This document shows positions 30,577-32,857 of a stretch of DNA of 32,857 nt, in pieces. Origin of the DNA: CAXMPK01 sp964195405 (GTDB taxonomy: Bacteria; Actinomycetota; Acidimicrobiia; Spongiisociales; ZC4RG35); contig CAXMPK010000296.1 of assembly GCA_964195405.1 (NCBI GenBank), positions 1 to 32,857 of the forward strand, given 5' to 3'. Numbering within the stretch: the first letter of the stretch is position 1; each line of letters opens with the position of its first letter. The notes under the pieces are model-generated. The model worked only from the letters and a program-made list of their open reading frames with translations. It had not been told where the DNA came from and searched no databases. A program made the position numbers and the translations under genes.

Positions 30577-31539
30577 TTAGTTGTTGGTCGTCACGAGGTC
30601 CGGCGACCTGACTCCAAGAGCCTGACTTCCACGTGTCGCTGCCCGGCTCATTGCGACGATGGTTGCCATCAGGGTGAAAATACCGATCCACTGGGTAGTC
30701 GTTGGCGTCACCTCAAAGACCAGCCAGCCGATCAGGATTGCTGTAAGTGGAAAAGCGAGTTCGGCCAACGTGGCGCTCGATGCCGGCGTCCTGGCCAATC
30801 CTTGGTAGTAGATCATCAGAGCCGCCAGACCTGGCACAAGGGCAAGGGCGAACAAGGCACCCAGTTCTCCAAAACTGACCGACATGGCCGTTGTACCTTC
30901 ACCTGCAACAAGCACGATTACCGCCGCTGCTGGAAGCCCGACCGCGAATCTGACCGCTGTCAGCTCCTTTGGTCGGATTTTTGCCGAAAGGTACCGGCCG
31001 AGCACTGTTCCTGTGGCCCACAAGGTTGCTGCGCCCGCTGCGTACAAGGCAGGTGCCAACTCACCGAGGGCCACAGATGTTGGGTCCGAGAACGTGATCA
31101 AATACGCCCCGCCCACGGCGAAGAGAAAGTACATGCCGTAGCGGGGAAGAAGTCTCTCTTTCAGGAGCAGGTATGCCAACGCCACCGCAACGAGCGGCTG
31201 CAGCTTCTGAATCAGAAGCGGCGTTGTTGGGTCGCCGTATGTGAACGCCTGGGTAAACAGGATCGTGGCGACCGCTGAAGCTCCGATGCCCACGAAGAGA
31301 ATCGCGATGACGTCTCGGGCATTGAGCCGGGGCATGCTTCTGAGGAATCTGATCAAAAGAGGAAGCGTCAACAGCACCAGGATCAAGTGCTCCCAAAAGA
31401 CGACCACCGACGCTGGTAACTCCAGGGCGAGTCCACGTCTGAAGAGAGCGTCGGTTCCCCAGAAGGCGGCGCCGAGGGCGACAAGCAGAAAACCGGGTCC
31501 GATTCGTTGCAGACTCAGGCTCCTATTTTGGGTAGTCAT
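30577..31539 (-). CDS. EamA/DMT-family transporter
   Basis: 320 residues with ten predicted membrane segments in two EamA repeats: the first begins FLLVALGAAFWGTDALFRRG and ends AYLLLKERLLPRYGMYFLFAVGGAYLI; the second begins APALYAAGAATLWATGTVLGRYLS and ends FPLTAILIGWLVFEVTPTTTQWIGIF. Family members export amino acids or other small metabolites; no substrate can be assigned. The start is ATG 31539 with only a weak GGA upstream. Convergent with pgi, with 13 bp between stops and no terminator seen. Confidence 0.88.
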   Translation of the reverse strand: MTTQNRSLSLQRIGPGFLLVALGAAFWGTDALFRRGLALELPASVVVFWEHLILVLLTLPLLIRFLRSMPRLNARDVIAILFVGIGASAVATILFTQAFTYGDPTTPLLIQKLQPLVAVALAYLLLKERLLPRYGMYFLFAVGGAYLITFSDPTSVALGELAPALYAAGAATLWATGTVLGRYLSAKIRPKELTAVRFAVGLPAAAVIVLVAGEGTTAMSVSFGELGALFALALVPGLAALMIYYQGLARTPASSATLAELAFPLTAILIGWLVFEVTPTTTQWIGIFTLMATIVAMSRAATRGSQALGVRSPDLVTTNN

Positions 31540-31836
31540 TTCCGGTGTCCACTAATTCCGTAGAAAGTAGCCGCCCCGGATCGCTGAATCCCATGAGGCG
31601 AGGACCGCCGGCGCTATGCCGTGCGGAAGGTCAGGTTCGGGTGAGGAGTAGTAGCCCACAGAGAGTGTTTCTTTGAATGTCTCCGCTACCACGTTGCCCT
31701 CACTTAGAGTCCTGCATACTGTATTCCATCTTCACAAGCCTGTCTAACACAGCAATAGAGAAGATGGGAGCTTGGTTTCATCTGTCGTATACTGCATGCA
31801 GAACAGGGCTACAAACATAAAAGTCAGGCACCTGAA
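31540..31836. promoter_or_regulatory. Divergent regulatory region between EamA transporter and GntR genes
   Basis: 297 bp without a gene. A/T content rises after about 31,720. A palindrome CTGCATGCAG (about 31791-31800) sits inside a wider CTGT...ACAG dyad about 40 bp before the GntR ATG, and a related CTGCATACTGTATTC stretch lies near 31711-31725. These are candidate sites for autoregulation by the GntR protein. No clear -35/-10 pair was found. Confidence 0.35.
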
Positions 31837-32526
31837 ATGAATCAAAGTGGTGCGTCGTCCGTGGACGATCTAGCCGGGGCTGATGGTCCGCTACAACGGG
31901 CTCAAACGGTAACAGCCGAAGAGGCTGTCACCGATTCGCTGCGACGGGCGATTCGCGAAGGCGTCCTCGTCCCCGGAGAGCGTCTCACCCAATCGGAGAT
32001 TGCCAGCCAGTTGGGAGTCAGCCGGATCCCGTTACGTGATGCCTTGCGTCGACTCGAGGCCGAATCGTTGGTTGAGATCGACGGGCACAAAGGCGCTCGG
32101 GTGACAGTGTTGACAGTCGACGATGTTGCCGAGCTGTACGAAATGCGCATCGTTCTCGAGGGCTTGTGCATGAAATACGCCGTAGACAACCTGTCGGGGT
32201 CGACGGCTGAGAGTCTTGCAGTTCTCGCCACCGCCAGTGAGGATGACAACCTCGAACCGAGAGCTGCGTTCAACCGTCGGCGTGAGTTCTACGACGAGCT
32301 CTACCGACATGCCGACCGGCCACAGATGCATCGGACGATCATGCAGCTCAGGGATAACGTCGACCGATATCACCTGCTTCGGAATCGGGATCATGCCCAT
32401 GTGGCCCACAAGCAGCTGTCCGAGGCGATCGCCTCTAGTGATGGCGAGTTGGCGTCTGCGGTCTTGGTTGATCACATCTCGGAGGCTCGCGACGATCTCA
32501 TCAAGGAGTTGGCCTCCACCTCTTGA
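31837..32526 (+). CDS. GntR-family (FCD) transcriptional regulator
   Basis: 229 residues. The winged helix-turn-helix is clear: EEAVTDSLRRAIREGVLVPGERLTQSEIASQLGVSRIPLRDALRRLEAESLVEID. The C-terminal half is an FCD ligand domain (VDDVAELYEMRIVLEGLCMKYA, then REFYDELYRHADRP and HVAHKQLSEAI), where conserved Asp and His residues usually bind a metal and an organic acid. The effector is unknown. Its stop is 12 bp before the next gene on the same strand, so they are probably co-transcribed. Confidence 0.9.
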   Translation: MNQSGASSVDDLAGADGPLQRAQTVTAEEAVTDSLRRAIREGVLVPGERLTQSEIASQLGVSRIPLRDALRRLEAESLVEIDGHKGARVTVLTVDDVAELYEMRIVLEGLCMKYAVDNLSGSTAESLAVLATASEDDNLEPRAAFNRRREFYDELYRHADRPQMHRTIMQLRDNVDRYHLLRNRDHAHVAHKQLSEAIASSDGELASAVLVDHISEARDDLIKELASTS

Positions 32527-32538
32527 AGAAGCAAACTC

Positions 32539-32857
32539 ATGGCCAGATCCGAGGCCGGTGACCAAGCTCCAGGCGACACCAACGGTCAGGGTGTATTTGA
32601 CGTTTGGTTTGTGGTTGGGCCGGACGGAGAGCCGAAGGCCGGTGCGATTGTCACCTCTGACACCAGCTTGGGCACGATCCTTATCGACGAGGGTGGGAAC
32701 ACGCTCTACATCTTCACTGCGGACGAGGGTGACGTGAGTGTCTGTTGTGACGAGTGTGAAGCCAACTGGCCCATCGTCGATTCTGGGTCTGCCACTGGAG
32801 AGGGAGTTGAAGTCACGACCGGGTTCACTGTTCGCGACGATGGCTCCGAACAGCTCA
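32539..32857 (+). CDS. Secreted-repeat-of-unknown-function protein (PF03640-like), 5' part
   Basis: 106 residues visible; the gene continues beyond the right edge. The unit SLGTILIDEGGNTLYIFTADEGDVSVCCDECEANWP, followed by GVEVTTGFTVRDDGSEQL, follows the pattern LGxILxDxxGxTLYxFTxD, Cys pairs, and WP of PF03640 repeats (COG4315). Most such proteins are lipoproteins or secreted, but this frame starts MARSEAGDQAPGDTNGQG with no signal peptide. An in-frame stop at 32524-32526, the GntR stop codon, rules out a longer N-terminus. It may be cytoplasmic, exported by another route, or a fragment. Function unknown. Confidence 0.75.
   Translation, partial: MARSEAGDQAPGDTNGQGVFDVWFVVGPDGEPKAGAIVTSDTSLGTILIDEGGNTLYIFTADEGDVSVCCDECEANWPIVDSGSATGEGVEVTTGFTVRDDGSEQL

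Overview
The window looks like a chromosomal stretch from an uncultured or little-studied actinobacterium, most likely of the Acidimicrobiia type. The evidence is a moderately high G+C content, a DUF3039 protein, a complete Streptomyces-type conservon (cvnABCD), F420/FMN-type oxidoreductases including a homologue of F420-dependent glucose-6-phosphate dehydrogenase, a mycobacterial-type CRIGERS thiosulfate sulfurtransferase, Thr-rich lipoprotein linkers and several GTG/TTG starts. The lineage is inferred from gene families; no rRNA or tRNA gene was seen.

Layout. 1-1.9 kb: a leftward TetR / haloalkane-dehalogenase-like hydrolase / short-chain dehydrogenase cluster with two large nested palindromes. 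1.9-3.9 kb: a beta-lactamase-like lipoprotein and a MerR regulator with its own 19-bp-spacer promoter. 4.0-5.5 kb: two flavin/F420-type oxidoreductases. 5.5-7.4 kb: an amidohydrolase lipoprotein ending in a discoidin-like domain. 7.6-10.7 kb: an amino-acid permease fused to a Usp-like domain, then a sulfurtransferase. 10.7-13.1 kb: a divergent TetR / DHA2 efflux pair closed by a strong terminator. 13.1-15.7 kb: a small membrane protein, an AraC regulator and a PGAP1-like lipase. 15.7-18.5 kb: zwf, a histidine phosphatase and nnrE, overlapping at start/stop codons, which couples NADPH production with NAD(P)H repair.

18.5-24.2 kb is the most unusual part. It is a signalling island: cvnA-cvnB-cvnC-cvnD, a converging PAS kinase whose H-box histidine is replaced by Thr, and an ATPase-only paralogue of CvnA that shares its C-terminal tail motif. 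Two copies of a 47-bp hairpin repeat (10-bp arms, exactly 27-nt loop, conserved GGCTATAG) in the same orientation bracket the island. A third, diverged copy lies at 214-266. The copy at 24.2 kb is preceded by four 10-bp units and followed directly by a cyclase/STAND-ATPase/TPR signalling protein.

26.8-32.9 kb: a DUF3039 protein, an endonuclease/exonuclease/phosphatase-family protein, an Fgd-like oxidoreductase divergent from pgi, an EamA transporter, a GntR/FCD regulator, and the start of a PF03640-type repeat protein cut by the window edge. Genes are tightly packed. Several convergent pairs overlap at their stop codons and many starts overlap the preceding stop. No CRISPR array, insertion sequence or phage gene was recognised.
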